From NCBI RefSeq assembly GCF_032854445.1, contig NC_088302.1, forward strand, positions 15,247,338-15,311,337: 64,000 bases of DNA. Reading direction: 5' to 3'. A program made the position numbers and the translations under genes. Shown here piece after piece: positions 1 to 13,126 of the stretch. The notes under the pieces were generated by a model. The model was not told the origin of the DNA. It was given only the letters and a program-made list of their open reading frames with translations, and searched no databases. The stretch comes from Liolophura sinensis. Lineage: Eukaryota; Mollusca; Polyplacophora; Chitonida; Chitonidae. The number at the start of each line of letters is the position of its first letter. Position 1 is the stretch's first letter.

Positions 1-277
1 ATGAAATTGTTAAGCCATGGTCTATCCACTGAGCTAGTAAATGAATGACACGAATCACTGATACTTAATTTCCACAAGCACTCAACAAACTGCATGTCTC
101 AACCTAAGTGAAGGGTTGAAAACTGAGCATAGTAATAAAGTTTTCTAAACATAGAACTAAACAGGCATAAATGTGCATATCAGCTTAAAGATATCATTAT
201 TCAAAGTAAATAAGATTTAACTTTTTATGTCAAAATTTCATTTCAGTTCAAAAATTCGAAATTAAGAAGTGTCTTAC

Positions 278-301
278 CTGATCGAGCTGAGATTGCACAA
301 T
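278..301 (-). other. candidate microexon or signal-peptide exon (minus strand)
   Basis: On the minus strand, a pyrimidine-rich tract of about 38 nt (308-345) ends in TTACAG, is followed by 24 nt encoding IVQSQLDQ, and then by CAG|GTAAGA, a strong donor. It can be read as a 24-nt in-frame microexon with strong flanking signals. Alternatively, the same frame read through the tract gives a hydrophobic run (WISLLLVLLLLPLLQIVQSQ) like a signal peptide, but no ATG precedes it in that frame before a stop. The rest of such a gene would lie elsewhere on the minus strand. No homology was recognised, so this is a splice-signal call only. Confidence 0.25.
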
Positions 302-1194
302 CTGTAACAAGGGCAGGAGGAGTAAGACAAGAAGCAGAGAGATCCATGGTTCAACGGAGAATTCCGATGTTGACCGGTGGCTGGAAATATCGGACCGTTA
401 CCCCGGTCAACGACGTGTCCACGGTCACTAAGTTGACTGATGGCGGTGTCTATGTAGTGGTCGCGTTAAGTTTGATGTCTGGTACAGGCCCTGAGCATAG
501 CCAGAGCTGGGTGGACGTCTGGGCGTAATGAAGACGGCTGTAGCTTACGAGCTAGCTCAGATGATTTATAAAGAAGGAATGAATTTCCCCCGACCAGCTG
601 CGTGCATCATGGTGACATTCTTTCAGAAGGGACCGAAAAGGACGGAATGTGCTGGGACAATCCCTGGTATAGGCGTACGTACAGCCCACAAACTGCATCT
701 TTAACATCATATATAGGAACGCCAAGTGCAGTTTTATTTTAAGGAGGAAATTTTATGAGGGAGAACAGTGTATCTCTGTTACTCATCACTACATCATGCT
801 GTTTTCTCAAAACCCCATCCTTAGATCTGGAGAAAATAACGGCGACCCGTGGGGGAGGTCCCAAACAAGACCACATTCAGCTGGTGACGGTGCGTATAAA
901 CATCACGATACGCAAACGGACTCCAGGGAATATTAGAAATATTCAAATGTTAGACTGAATAATTTCGCTGTTCTTGTTATTATTTTCTGTCTGACGCCTG
1001 TTGGAATCGCAAGTTTATTAACTGCTGTTTGTTGTAGTCATTTGTGTCATTATCTACGTCAATTGGAACATTATTTCGACCATATCAAGCCGGTGTCTGT
1101 TTGTGACGACTTCTCAATGAATACCTCTTTTAAACGTCATACAGAAGGCGGAGAAACCAAAGGACATCCAGTCGATAGTAAGGACTGCTTATAT

Positions 1195-1268
1195 TGAGAT
1201 ATTGTATAAGTAAAATATTCCTGAGTACGGCGTATAACACCAATGGCATAAATAAACAAACAAAAACA
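1195..1268 (+). repeat. SINE-like family A, 3' tail fragment
   Basis: The segment carries the family A tail: TATAAGTAAAATATTCCTGA, then a GTACGGCGTATAACACCAAT-like block and an AAATAAACAAAC tail. The same tail ends the copies near 22.6 and 45.6 kb and, inverted, those near 30.1 and 47.7 kb. The head is missing, so this is a 5'-truncated copy. Confidence 0.6.
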
Positions 1269-1409
1269 GAACAATCATCAAACCTTGTAAAACAAAACCA
1301 ACACATGCTCTTCCTTGCATAGTTCGTAACAGCTTAACGCTAAAAGGAAACAACAAAGAATTCTGTTCAAATGTAGTTAATACTGGCTGCAAACTCTACA
1401 TGATGCGAC

Positions 1410-2865
1410 ACTTTGTGTACACCTATAGGTCCACTTCCATGTACAGACTTTTTGTACATCTATAGGCCCCCTTCCAGAGACCTTGTGTTTCTCTGTAGGT
1501 CCACTTCCACATACACTTTTTGTGCTCATCTATAGGCCCACTCCCATGTATACAGGCTTTGTGATCATCTATAGGCCCACTCCCATGTATACAGGCTTTG
1601 TGTTCATCTGTAGGCCCACTCCCATGTATACAGGTTTTGTGATCATCTATAGGCCCACTCCCATGTATACAGGCTTTGTGATCATCTATAGGCCCACTCC
1701 CATGTATACAGGCTTGTGATCATCTATAGTCCCACTCCCACGTATACAGGCTTTGTGTTCATCTATAGTCCCACTCCTATTGTATACAGGCTTTGTGATC
1801 ATCTATAGGCCCACTCCCATGTATACAGGCTTTGTGATCATCTATAGGCCCACTCCCATGTGTATAGGCTTTGTGATCATCTATAGGCCCACTCCCATGT
1901 ATACAGGCTTTGTGATCATCTATACGCTCATTCCCATGTGTATAGGCTTTGTGATCATCTATAGGCCCACTCCCATGTATACAGGCTTTGTGATCATCTA
2001 TAGTCCAACTCCCACGTATACAAGCTTTGTGTTCATCTATAGCCCCACTCCCATGTGTATAGGCTTTGTGATCATCTATAGGCCCACTCCCATGTATACA
2101 AGCTTTGTGATCATCTATAGGCCCACTCCCATGTATACAGGTTTTGTGTCATCTATAGGCCCACTCCCATGTGTATAGGCTTTGTGATCATCTATAGGCC
2201 CACTCCCATGTGTACAGGCTTTGTGATCATCTATAGGCCCACTCCCATTTATACAGGCTTTGTGTTCATCTATAGGCCCACTCCCATGTATACAGGCTTT
2301 GTGATCATCTATAGTCCCACTCCCATGTATACAGGCTTTGTGTTCATCTATAGTCCTACTCCCATGTATACAGGCTTTGTGATCATCTATAGTCCCACTC
2401 CCATGTATACAGGCTTTGTGATCATCTATAGGCCCACTCCCATGTATACAGGCTTTGTGATCATCTATAGGCCCACTCCTATGTATACAGGCTTTGTGAT
2501 CATCTATAGGCCCACTCCCATGTGTATAGGCTTTGTGATCATGCTTTGTGTTCATCTATAGTCCCACTCCCATGTATACAGGCTTTGTGATCATCTATAG
2601 TCCCACTCCCATGTATACAGGCTTTGTGATCATCTATAGTCCCACTCCCATGTATACAGGCTTTGTGATCATCTATAGGCCCACTCCTATGTATACAGGC
2701 TTTGTGATCATCTATAGGCCCACTCCCATGTGTATAGGCTTTGTGATCATCTATAGGCCTACTCCCATGTGTATAGGCTTTGTGATCATCTATAGTCCCA
2801 CTCCCATGTATACAAGCTTTGTGATCATCTATAGGCCCACTCCTACGTATACAGACATTGTGTTC
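1410..2865. repeat. 39-bp minisatellite array
   Basis: This is a tandem array of a 39-bp unit (core GGCTTTGTGATCATCTATAG then GCCCACTCCCATGTATACA), roughly 34 copies between about 1525 and 2860. More degenerate units lie at 1410-1525 and one truncated unit near 2540. Because 39 is 13 codons, open frames run through it on both strands (plus: FVIIYRPTPMYTG repeats; minus: a 13-residue HGSGPIDDHKACI repeat). These frames follow from the period and are not evidence of coding. Units differ mainly at G/T in the CTATAG(G/T)CCC step and ATGTATACA/ATGTGTATA. Confidence 0.9.
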
Positions 2866-2869
2866 ATCT

Positions 2870-3665
2870 GTTGGTCCACTCTCATGTATACATTGTGCTC
2901 ATCTGTTGGTCCACTTCCATATACAAATTTTGTATCTGATTTCCATATACAGACTGTGTTTATCTGTAAGCCCACTCTCATATATACAGATTCTATGTTC
3001 ATCTGTTGTTCTTCTCCACTTCCATATAAAGACTTTGTATCTGTAGGTCTACTTCCATATACAGATTTTGTATTTGGAGGTCCACTTCCATATAAAGACT
3101 TTGCATGTGTAGGCTCACTTCCATATATAGACTGTATCTGTAGGTCTACTTCCATGTATACAGAATTTGTGTTCATGTGTTGGTTCACTTCCATATAAAA
3201 ACTTTGTATTTGTGGTTCCACTTCCACATAAAATCTTTGTATGTGTAGACCCACTTCCATATACAGACTTTGTATTTGTGATTCCACTTCCACATAAAAA
3301 CTTTGTATCTGTAGGTGCACTTCCATATAAAGATTTTGTATGTGTAGACTTTGTATGTATAGGTCCACTTCCATATACAGACTTTTGAGTATCTGTAGGT
3401 CCACTTCCGTGTACAGACTTTGTATATATACGCCCACTTCCATATACAGACATTGTATTTGTTGGTCTACTTCCATATACAGACTTTGTATCTGTAGGTC
3501 CACTTCCATATAAAGATTTTGTATGTGTAGGACTTTGTATGTATAGGTCCACTTCCATATACAGACTTTGTGTATCTGTAGGTCCACTTCCATGTACAGA
3601 CTTTGTATATATACGCCCACTTCCATATACAGACTTTGTATTTGTTGGTCTACTTCCATATACAG
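2870..3665. repeat. 33-bp derived minisatellite array
   Basis: The array continues rightward as a shorter related unit of about 33 bp (GGTCCACTTCCATATACAGA then CTTTGTATCTGTA), about 24 degenerate copies. Compared with the 39-bp unit it has lost the GATCATC segment. Its period is 11 codons, giving an open minus-strand frame of 276 codons (SLYMEVDLQIQ repeats), again an expected by-product. Units here are more diverged than the 39-bp core. Confidence 0.85.
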
Positions 3666-4065
3666 TTTAAATGTGTAAACTTACTTTCCGTTGAAGTACC
3701 GATACGGGCTATGTGAGTTGTGAAATATTTTCTGTAATAGCGAATGCGGATAAACTGAACAATGTTTATTATGCACTGACCAGAGTAATCAGGCGTGCGG
3801 GCAGTGAGGTACATAGACAAGCGGAATGGCCATCCCAGTAAATCATAAGGGTTCAGGGGCCGCCCAGACCCCGGAAGCTCCCAGATTCCCGATTTCCGGA
3901 GACTTATTCTAAATGCATTTTCGAGCAATTAAAGGAAATTTTAAACCGACGTACGGAGCCGTTAAACCTGAAAATACTGAAAATTTGTGTGCTAATTTTG
4001 TGGGGAAGCTACAACCATCCACACAATCGCAGAAGGGAATTCCTGTTCAGCATTATGATAAAAAC

Positions 4066-5300
<1,235 letters not shown>

Positions 5301-5311
5301 CTAGATACATG

Positions 5312-5530
5312 TATACGTCACATGTGGAAAAGTTCGTCAGTAGCTAACCAAAGGTTGGTGGTTTACCCTTGGCACTCGTGTTTCATCCACTCATAAAACT
5401 TACTGCCACCCGATCGCATAGGCCCAAGTGAAAAACATGATGTGAAGCAACGATCAAAGAAGTAAGTAAGTAAGTAAGTAAATAAATAAACAATAAACAA
5501 ACAAGTAAATAAATAAACGAAGCTGTTCAT
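5312..5530 (+). repeat. SINE-like family B copy with A/T-rich tail
   Basis: It opens with ACGTCACATGTGGAAAAGTT CGTCAG, then AACCAAAGGTTGGTGGTTTA and a cysteine-poor, noncoding middle, and ends in (AAGT)n/(AAAT)n. The opening recurs at the right edge of the window (63978-64000), and the 'CAAAGGTCGGTGGTTTAC'-like block recurs inverted near 51.6 and 61.2 kb. Confidence 0.55.
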
Positions 5531-5541
5531 AGTAAAATTGA

Positions 5542-6387
<846 letters not shown>

Positions 6388-6631
6388 AGGTATTGGCAAA
6401 TCCCTGTGGATATTTGTTCCTTACCAGCATGCTGGAATCATATCATGTTCGTGTATGACAGTGGAAAGGGCCGCTTATTCGTGGGGGATATTTCAGCGTG
6501 TGTAATTGTAACAGAATGTGTAACGTTTACAGTGTATACATGTCAGGGAATTCTGGAATAGGTACTGTGTGGATTTGAATTTAATTCAATATCATAGTTT
6601 TGTCATAGTGATATCATAGCTCCTCGGAGTC

Positions 6632-6898
6632 GATCATGAGCACACTCTTTAATCACATGACTGTAGTACTGAAGGTGAAAGCAAACCGAATTAAACGCAG
6701 GCGAGATAGGTCATGAATAAGATTTAAGAATGAAAAATATAGCTTTTAGGTTAGAATTTTTTTCTGCAAAAAACAATCAGAATCTTGTAGTACTTTAACC
6801 TGTAGAACTTGGCAAAATCAGGATTTCACCCATCTGGCTGCATGTTAGTTATCATCTCCTGGTCATTGCGAGGAACCCAGATGCTCAAAGCTATATGT
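6632..6898 (+). repeat. interspersed repeat family D, copy 1 (in the likely 3' UTR)
   Basis: This segment aligns by eye with 40191-40488 in the same orientation. Shared blocks include CAGCACACTC/GAGCACACTC, GGCGAGATAGG/GGTGAGATAGG, AATGAAAAATATA and TGCGAGGAACCC. Neither copy has coding capacity. It lies 245 bp after the glutaredoxin-like stop codon, so it is probably transcribed in the 3' UTR. Confidence 0.7.
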
Positions 6899-6902
6899 AT
6901 GA

Positions 6903-6908
6903 AATAAA
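6903..6908 (+). terminator. candidate polyadenylation signal AATAAA
   Basis: An exact AATAAA hexamer about 515 nt after the glutaredoxin-like stop. It is the first clear one downstream and would make the family D repeat part of the 3' UTR. No transcript evidence is available. Confidence 0.35.
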
Positions 6909-7325
6909 AATGATGAATTTTTCTCTCCTGGATCACGCCCATGAATCAAGTTTTGTTTCTGGTTCATACTTTGCTGTAATCAATTATAATGTTTGTTCAG
7001 TGAATTGTACCGGTAGGCCCCCAGATAATATATAATAATATACAATTTCAGTAATGTGTGTTTTGTCTCGTCCACAGATTTCCAAGTGAAGAAATTATAT
7101 GTTCTTATTAAATTTTATTTATTTTTATAATGATTGTTTTTTTTACAAAAGTTTTCCACATAAACTTTTAGAACATATGCTACATGGACAGGTTATGTAC
7201 TGCCGCGTTGACAAATGCGACATATGTCATTAATTCACGCTTATTCGTCACGCTTGAACACACTACCGATCACAGGTTTACTGTTAAGCATAAAAAACGA
7301 ATAAATTAGTAACACACTTACTAAT

Positions 7326-8433
7326 GTGAATGAGGACCATGTCGTCGTAAATAACCATGGACGGGACAATCCCACGATTGATGACGAACTGCTCAAGGAA
7401 CCGCGTTATGTGAGGTCGGGCGAGGAACATGGGCGATCTCGGAAGCGCGTCTTATCCGAAGGCAGGCCCACTAAGTCCAGTGGTCATAATCAAGGATTTG
7501 ATAGTCATTCCAGCATGTCTCAGTCTGTCGGTTCTGTGGATTCAAGCCTTGTTTCTGCCAGTGAGTAAGATTCTGATTCAGATTCTAGTGAGTCTCGTTC
7601 GTCCGATGACTGTCAGTTCAAACGCAAAAAGCGCAAATAGAACACCCGCAAAGCTACTAATGCTAATGGTCATTCAAAATGTGATACCTTTAAACCGCAT
7701 GTATCCTGCTCCAGATTTGACCCCAAAAATGTACAAAAATCTGATTCGTCGGTGAGTTTACGTGAGGATTTGGACAAATATATTTCTGACGTTTTTTCAG
7801 ATTTTGAAGAGGATTCGGTCCTCAAGAAAACTGTTCAGGAAAACACCCCAGTCCCAGATAATGCTACCCGCAAAACTCCTCAAATAGATGGGTATATCAC
7901 TGATGTCTTCGGACACAATGGTAAATCCTTGGAAAAGTTTGTAGATAAGGAAATGTCTAAGGTCCAGTTTAGACTTGCTGTGGTCATGTTTGACAACAGC
8001 TTGATGCAATTAGAACTGGTAATATGGAGAACGAAGTCAATTTGATGGACATGCTAGACAAACTTGAAAAAACAGTCGTCTTGATGGGTCAGGTTAATGT
8101 GTAAGACAAAGACATTGATCAAAAAACATACTTCGGTACTCAATCATGCCGTCTTTGATCAATCCGGTCTATATCTCCTTGGAGAAAAGTTCTTTAAAGT
8201 CCGGTAGGCCCCTACATAATATATAACATGTTAGCAAACCAAGTCCTCAAAGAGGGTCCAACAACTAGCTGGGGATTTTAACCCACCAAAACGAAATCAA
8301 GGTCTAATCCATTCAATAATCAGCCCTTTTCAGGGAGATCTGCGTTTCTTTACCAGGGCCAGAGCAGACGGGTAGGAGGCCAGACCGTCCGTTTTACCAG
8401 AGGTGGGAGAGGCAAAGGTCGTGGTATTGGATG
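7326..8433 (+). pseudogene. DIRS gag-like region (broken)
   Basis: Fragments in different frames: an acidic/Ser-rich stretch (7326-7567), a segment with ISDVFSDFEEDS and a later near-repeat YITDVFG (7752-8043), and a C-terminal Arg/Gly-rich tail GRGGRGKGRGIG ending at about 8433. Placement upstream of the RT and the basic RG tail fit DIRS gag; no zinc knuckle was seen. A TAG and frameshifts separate the pieces. Confidence 0.6.
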
Positions 8434-8760
8434 AGCAAGGTACGTTCAAAAGTCAGACTCACCAGGCCACAGATCCCAGATGATACGCAACCCTAATTCC
8501 TGCACCCACAAGAAACGATTACTGAAACAGGAAAACTCTGTACAAGTAAACTAGTCAGAGGCAAAATCCAAAAACTGTACTGTAGCTCACACCAAGGGAG
8601 ACAACTCCAACATAATTCTAGAAATTCTAAAACTGGAGTTTCAGTGTCCCGTCTCATAACTCAGAACATCTATATACAGATGTAGAAATACATTGGTAGA
8701 AGTTTTACCAGAAAAGGAGGCTATGGAAAGAACAACGTCTCAAAATGTCTTTCAAAGCGG

Positions 8761-9132
8761 GATTTTCTGTGTAAACCAAAACGACGGGGGCACAGTGCCC
8801 CCAGAGTCTACAATCATTTCAAAATGGAGGGGCTATACATACTAAAAGATATTCTGGTAAAAGGGGATTTTATGTGCAAACTGGACTTTAAAGATACTTA
8901 TCTCTGTGTGCCAGTAGCAACCTCAGACAGAAAATTCCTTACATTTGAATGGAAAAGGAAGTTTTACCAGTTCAAAACCCTTCCATTCGGCCTTTCATCG
9001 AGGCCCTTAGTCTTTACCAAGCTCCTAAAACCTGCTGTGTCAATAATCAGGAGATTAGGAGTCCGAATGATAATATATCGGAACGACATGCTTGTTGTAG
9101 CGGAAAATCAGTACAAATTAATCCAAGCATAA
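8761..9132 (+). pseudogene. DIRS reverse transcriptase fragment
   Basis: Open from at least 8761: VYNHFKMEGLYILKDILVKG then KLDFKDTY (motif A region), LPFGLSS and VFTKLLKP (motif B region), and IYRNDML at the place of the catalytic Y-x-D-D. The first Asp of the pair is replaced by Asn, so polymerase activity is not expected. A stop at 9130 truncates the frame; homology continues frameshifted as FLGFLIDSVKM near 9205-9240. Family identification rests on these DIRS/YR-element RT motifs. Confidence 0.85.
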
Positions 9133-9199
9133 GCTTTCTTCGGGAGAGGCTGGGTTTTGTGATAAATTGGAAAAAAAATCTCCTCTAAATCCAACACAT

Positions 9200-10260
9200 C
9201 AGGTAGAATTTTTGGGTTTTCTCATAGACTCAGTGAAGATGACTGTCTATCCCTACCTCATCAAAAGTTACAGAATGTAATAGACAAATGCCAGAAACTT
9301 CTATGAGCCAAGTCTGTAAAAGTGCGACACCTAGCCAGCTTGACAGGCCTTCTACCCTCGTCAATGAGAGCAGTCATACCAGGTTAGTTATATGCCAGAC
9401 ATCTTCAGATGGAACAAACGCATGCCCTCTTAAAAGACAAATGATAGGCCCAGATCTGTCTCTCCCGCGAGAGCCAGTTAGAATTTATTTCGTGGAGAGA
9501 GTATTAAAAACTGGAATGCAAAACGTCCAGACATGGTAATTTGGACAGACGCATCAAATATGGGATGGGAGGGGGTGGGGGCACTTGCAACTTAACTCGA
9601 AGGGGGGGTGGGGGTGGGGTGGGGGGTGGTTGGCCACATCAAGAGGGCAAGATACACATATTCAGGAGATGATGGCCATAGATCTAACAGTTCGGGTTTT
9701 CACCAAACACCTGTCAGATATATTACTCTTGATAAAATCAGACAACATGACAGCTGTAGCCCACATCAACAGAATGGGGGTGGGGGGGGGGGGGGGGGAC
9801 GAAATCTGTGACTGTTCTTCAGGCATTCAAAAATGTCATGAGGTGTTGTCTGGCCAAGAATATAACAATGGTAGCAGAACATACCGGGCAAAAACAATTA
9901 AATGGCAGGCTGGGAGTCCAGGAATGTGAGCAACTTAACCTATTGGCAATTGAATTCAGTGATGTTCCAAACTCAGAAATTTGTGAGCTGGAGACCAGAC
10001 CCGGAGGCGATAGCCACCGACGCCTTTCTTCAGGATTGGAACTCACTTAAAGCCTATGAACTCCCTCCATTCTCGATAATAGGGAGGTGCCTGTCGAAAA
10101 TTCAGAAAGAAGGGGGGACATTGGTAATTGTAGCTCCAGTGTGGCAAGGACAACCGTGGTACCCTCTCCTTTTGAGACTACTGATAGAGATCCCAGTCCT
10201 GTTACCAATATCACTCGACCTTCTACAATCACCTACGTCGAGATTAGCGCATCCACTCCT
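9200..10260 (+). pseudogene. DIRS RNase H region (broken)
   Basis: Contains VIWTDASNMGWEG (9535-9575, catalytic TDAS-type Asp), then EMMAIDLTVRVFT and LLIKSDNMTAVAHIN (second Asp context), and APVWQGQPWYPLLLRL near 10133-10180, a motif commonly found after the RNase H of DIRS elements. Poly-G expansions and frameshifts split it into several frames. Confidence 0.75.
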
Positions 10261-10451
10261 CGTGAAAACACATTGCAGCTAGTGGTGTGGAGGGTTTCAA
10301 GCGAGGTGTCCTTGAGAAATGCATTTCAGAGTAAGTTGCCTCGCTGCTCACAGCTGCTTGGAAACCAGGTACAAAATAATTCTTACAACAGCACCTGGAG
10401 TAGGTCGTCTGCTGGTGTGCTGAACGATCGCTTTGTCCATTTCAGACCAAT

Positions 10452-11205
10452 ATGGTCAATATAATTGAATTTTTATCCCAGTTATATCAGAAGGGCAAAG
10501 AGTATCGGACTGTAAATCGGTATAGTTCAGCACTGTCAGCAATTCATCCCAATGTAAATGGGTGTAAATTACGTCTGCCCCCACTGGTGGTAACATTTAT
10601 GAAAAGGCTATGTAACACACGCTTCTCACAACCACGATACATACAGACATGGGATGTTGACACTGTCCTGATGTACATAAAAGGGCTAGGACCTAACGTG
10701 GCACTGTCTTGCAAAAACCTATCAGAGACGTTAACAATCCTTTTGGCTCTAACAGCTGTCGCTAGATCTTTGAGTTGAATGCAATAGACGTCAGGTATAT
10801 AACTGACATGGGGGACAGAATAGTCTGCAGATCCCAAAACCAACAAAAACATCTAAACCAGGTGGGGAAGCACAAAAACTTGTCCTTGATTCCTTTGAAC
10901 CGGATGAAACGCTTTGTGCAGTAAAGTGCATTAAATTTTATGTTAAATATACAAAATCTTGGAGACAGACTGGGGATAACATTCCCAATAACAAACTTTC
11001 TCTCAGTAAGGTCAAACCACACAATGAAATTGTCTCCAGCACGACATCAGATTGGCAGAAAAGCTTAATGGGTAAAGCAGGTATAGATACAAACGTCTCT
11101 GCTGCTACATGTAGCCTACTTCTAAAGCTCTAGCTCAAGGGGCCTCGGTCAGAGACATCATGCAGTTATCAAATTGGTCAAAAACATCAAACCTCCGCAG
11201 GTTTT
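10452..11205 (+). pseudogene. DIRS tyrosine recombinase (frameshifted)
   Basis: The N-terminal core (10452-10778) reads FLSQLYQKGKEYRTVNRYSS, YIQTWDVDTVLMYI and LLALTAVARS, matching the SAM-like domain and the first catalytic Arg box of YR retrotransposons. Immediately after, the frame shifts to ELNAIDVRYITD. The C-terminal part is recognisable in a third frame as KALAQGASVRDIMQLSNWSK (about 11123-11182). The H-x-x-R box just upstream is degenerate and appears to have lost its Arg. The protein would mediate circular-intermediate integration; this copy cannot. Confidence 0.85.
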
Positions 11206-11399
11206 AATAGCGTGGCACAGATGGGCACTGTTGTTCAGAGTAAAATATTACAGCAGACACAAAATTGCTCACCACACCGCTATTACATCTTAGGAGAAAT
11301 TCTGATTTCATGAACAGAACCGAGCAAGATGCAATAGTCCCTCCCACCCTAAAACCCACTGATATGCAGAACACAATTTTGGGTAGGTTGCTTTATACA

Positions 11400-12952
11400 T
11401 GTACGTGTATTAGGTTCAGAATGCCATACACTAGAGGTTATGTTTGTTTTTTCTTGCATACAGTGATCCCTTAATTATGCTCACCTGTGGGAAGGACGAA
11501 CTGAAACTCATTTATGTGGAGTTAACCGTTTTATTTGACAAACAAAACCAAAAAATTATGTATTTCATTGGGTTCAATACATGGTATTTAATCGATACAT
11601 CTTGTTTGTTTTATTTGGAGCATATTTCTCTTCACCAGCTGATGGCACGAAGCCATTTTGGAGAAGGAAATTATGGGAAATTTTCATTTCCGGTTTACTT
11701 GAAAATAGGCATTGATAGTATTATTTGCAGAATATCACTTTTACCTGAATGGCTTAATTCCCTAATAATAAGACAAAATCATTCTCACATATTGTGAATG
11801 AACACTTAAAACGGAGCGTGTGTGGTGTCTATTGTGGAAAATCAAGGCGCCTCACACATGCCATTCTCCACACTTCGGAGCTTGCCGTTAAATACCGAAT
11901 GCGGGAGAATGCGTGACGTCATGGTGTTTTGACAAGTAAGAGAAACCGGCAAGTGTGATGCGACTTTCCTCTCCAAATATCAAATGAACAGCACTGTCCT
12001 GGTTCGTGTCGAGACCCCAGGATTACATGTGGGTTATTTGTGAATACAGCTAGCCGTTTTTTCTTATTGACAAAGACAGAGACAAAGCCAACAAACTTCT
12101 CGAAGTGTTAACCAGGAATGGCGTTCGATGGGTTGGATACAACAACAACAGCCGGGTAAAACGACGGTAACTGGAACCACATGGGTTTCTTTCTTACGCC
12201 ATTTCATGTTAATATGATGGATAACGATAAGTAAATTATAAGTGTGTGACCTTTTATCTGTCTTTTGCCGCTGTCACATGTACTATACTCACTAAACTGA
12301 AGAATGTGTTTGAATGAGTCATTATAAACACCAGGTCAAGGATTCATTACCTACTGTTCTGACGTTTGATTTTCCGACTATTAAATGTCAAACAGACCAG
12401 CCAGTAATAGCAGAAAGCGAGTTGGAATTTACTATACTATAAGTAGCTTTGAGGAATCGATTGAAAAAGTATAGTTGGAACTTTAAATCATAGTACTGGC
12501 ACTGTATTTCACCAAGAGTTTGGTACTAGTATGTGCATTTTAACATACTAGTACCAAACTTTTCAGAAAGGTATTAAACTGATACTTTGAATGTCGACAC
12601 TGAAGTTTTTTCTGATAAGAAATTAATCAAACTTTACCATCAGACTTCACAAACAGCCCTTTTAAGTGGTCCTATGAAGTAGATGAATCAATCAGAATCT
12701 AGCCAAATGTATCACTTGGAAAGTGCACTAGAGGTGAAATACAGTATTTTGGAAGACAGTAGGTATTCTGTTCATGAAATGCTTGCATAATAAACTTTGG
12801 AGGATGGCTGTTAAATCCAAGCCTCTATCTAATTATATCTCATTATAATTTACATATTGATGTATACTTATGACTGTTTTTTCTTAAAGTGTAAAATAAA
12901 CAGATAAGCAAAATGAAATGTCAGTTTTATATTTTTCGCTATTTTTTTTTAG
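11400..12952 (+). promoter_or_regulatory. presumed 5' flank and noncoding exon region of the MARCH gene
   Basis: No coding exon was recognised. A palindromic cAMP-response element TGACGTCA lies at 11914-11921 in a locally CpG-richer stretch (11850-12180), which is where a promoter and first noncoding exon would fit. A long perfect hairpin lies at 12517-12560. A pyrimidine-rich acceptor ends at 12952 (TTTTTTTTTAG), which could begin the 5' UTR part of the first coding exon. Promoter assignment is inference. Confidence 0.35.
12517..12560. repeat. perfect 18-bp inverted repeat (hairpin)
   Basis: AGTTTGGTACTAGTATGT (12517-12534) is followed by an 8-nt loop and its exact reverse complement (12543-12560). 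A looser outer pair, ACTGTATTTCACC (12501-12513) and its complement at 12733-12745, may mark a 245-bp foldback element. Confidence 0.8.
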
Positions 12953-13126
12953 GGTAGCAATTAATGTGGAATATGAGGAAATAGTTGACTTGTTTGAAAA
13001 TCCTCATGATGTCAGTGATGGATGTCTAACTTTTAATCCAGTGAAGTGTGAATTGGAGAAATAAACTACAGAGAGGATTTAGTTGGAAGATATTTTTTCT
13101 GTGTATCGCTGAAGTTTTACAGACCT

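Larger units (their letters stand above)
7200..11400 (+). mobile_element. degenerate DIRS-type tyrosine-recombinase retrotransposon
   Basis: The order on the plus strand is gag-like, reverse transcriptase, RNase H, tyrosine recombinase, diagnostic of the DIRS order. All parts carry stops and frameshifts. The RT catalytic YxDD box reads YRND and the recombinase is frameshifted just after its first catalytic arginine, so the copy is dead. The outer limits are estimates: DIRS elements end in inverted or split repeats rather than LTRs, and I could not identify those ends. Several G-runs (9600-9635, 9773-9800) interrupt the RNase H region. The element lies between the glutaredoxin-like and MARCH genes. 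Confidence 0.88.

Noticed and set aside
346..528. 60-codon plus-strand frame near the left edge
   Set aside because: No motif, and it overlaps the more convincing minus-strand splice signals.
1483..3659. Long repeat-peptide open frames on both strands
   Set aside because: They follow from 39- and 33-bp tandem periods being codon multiples; no splice context, start context or non-repeat domain.
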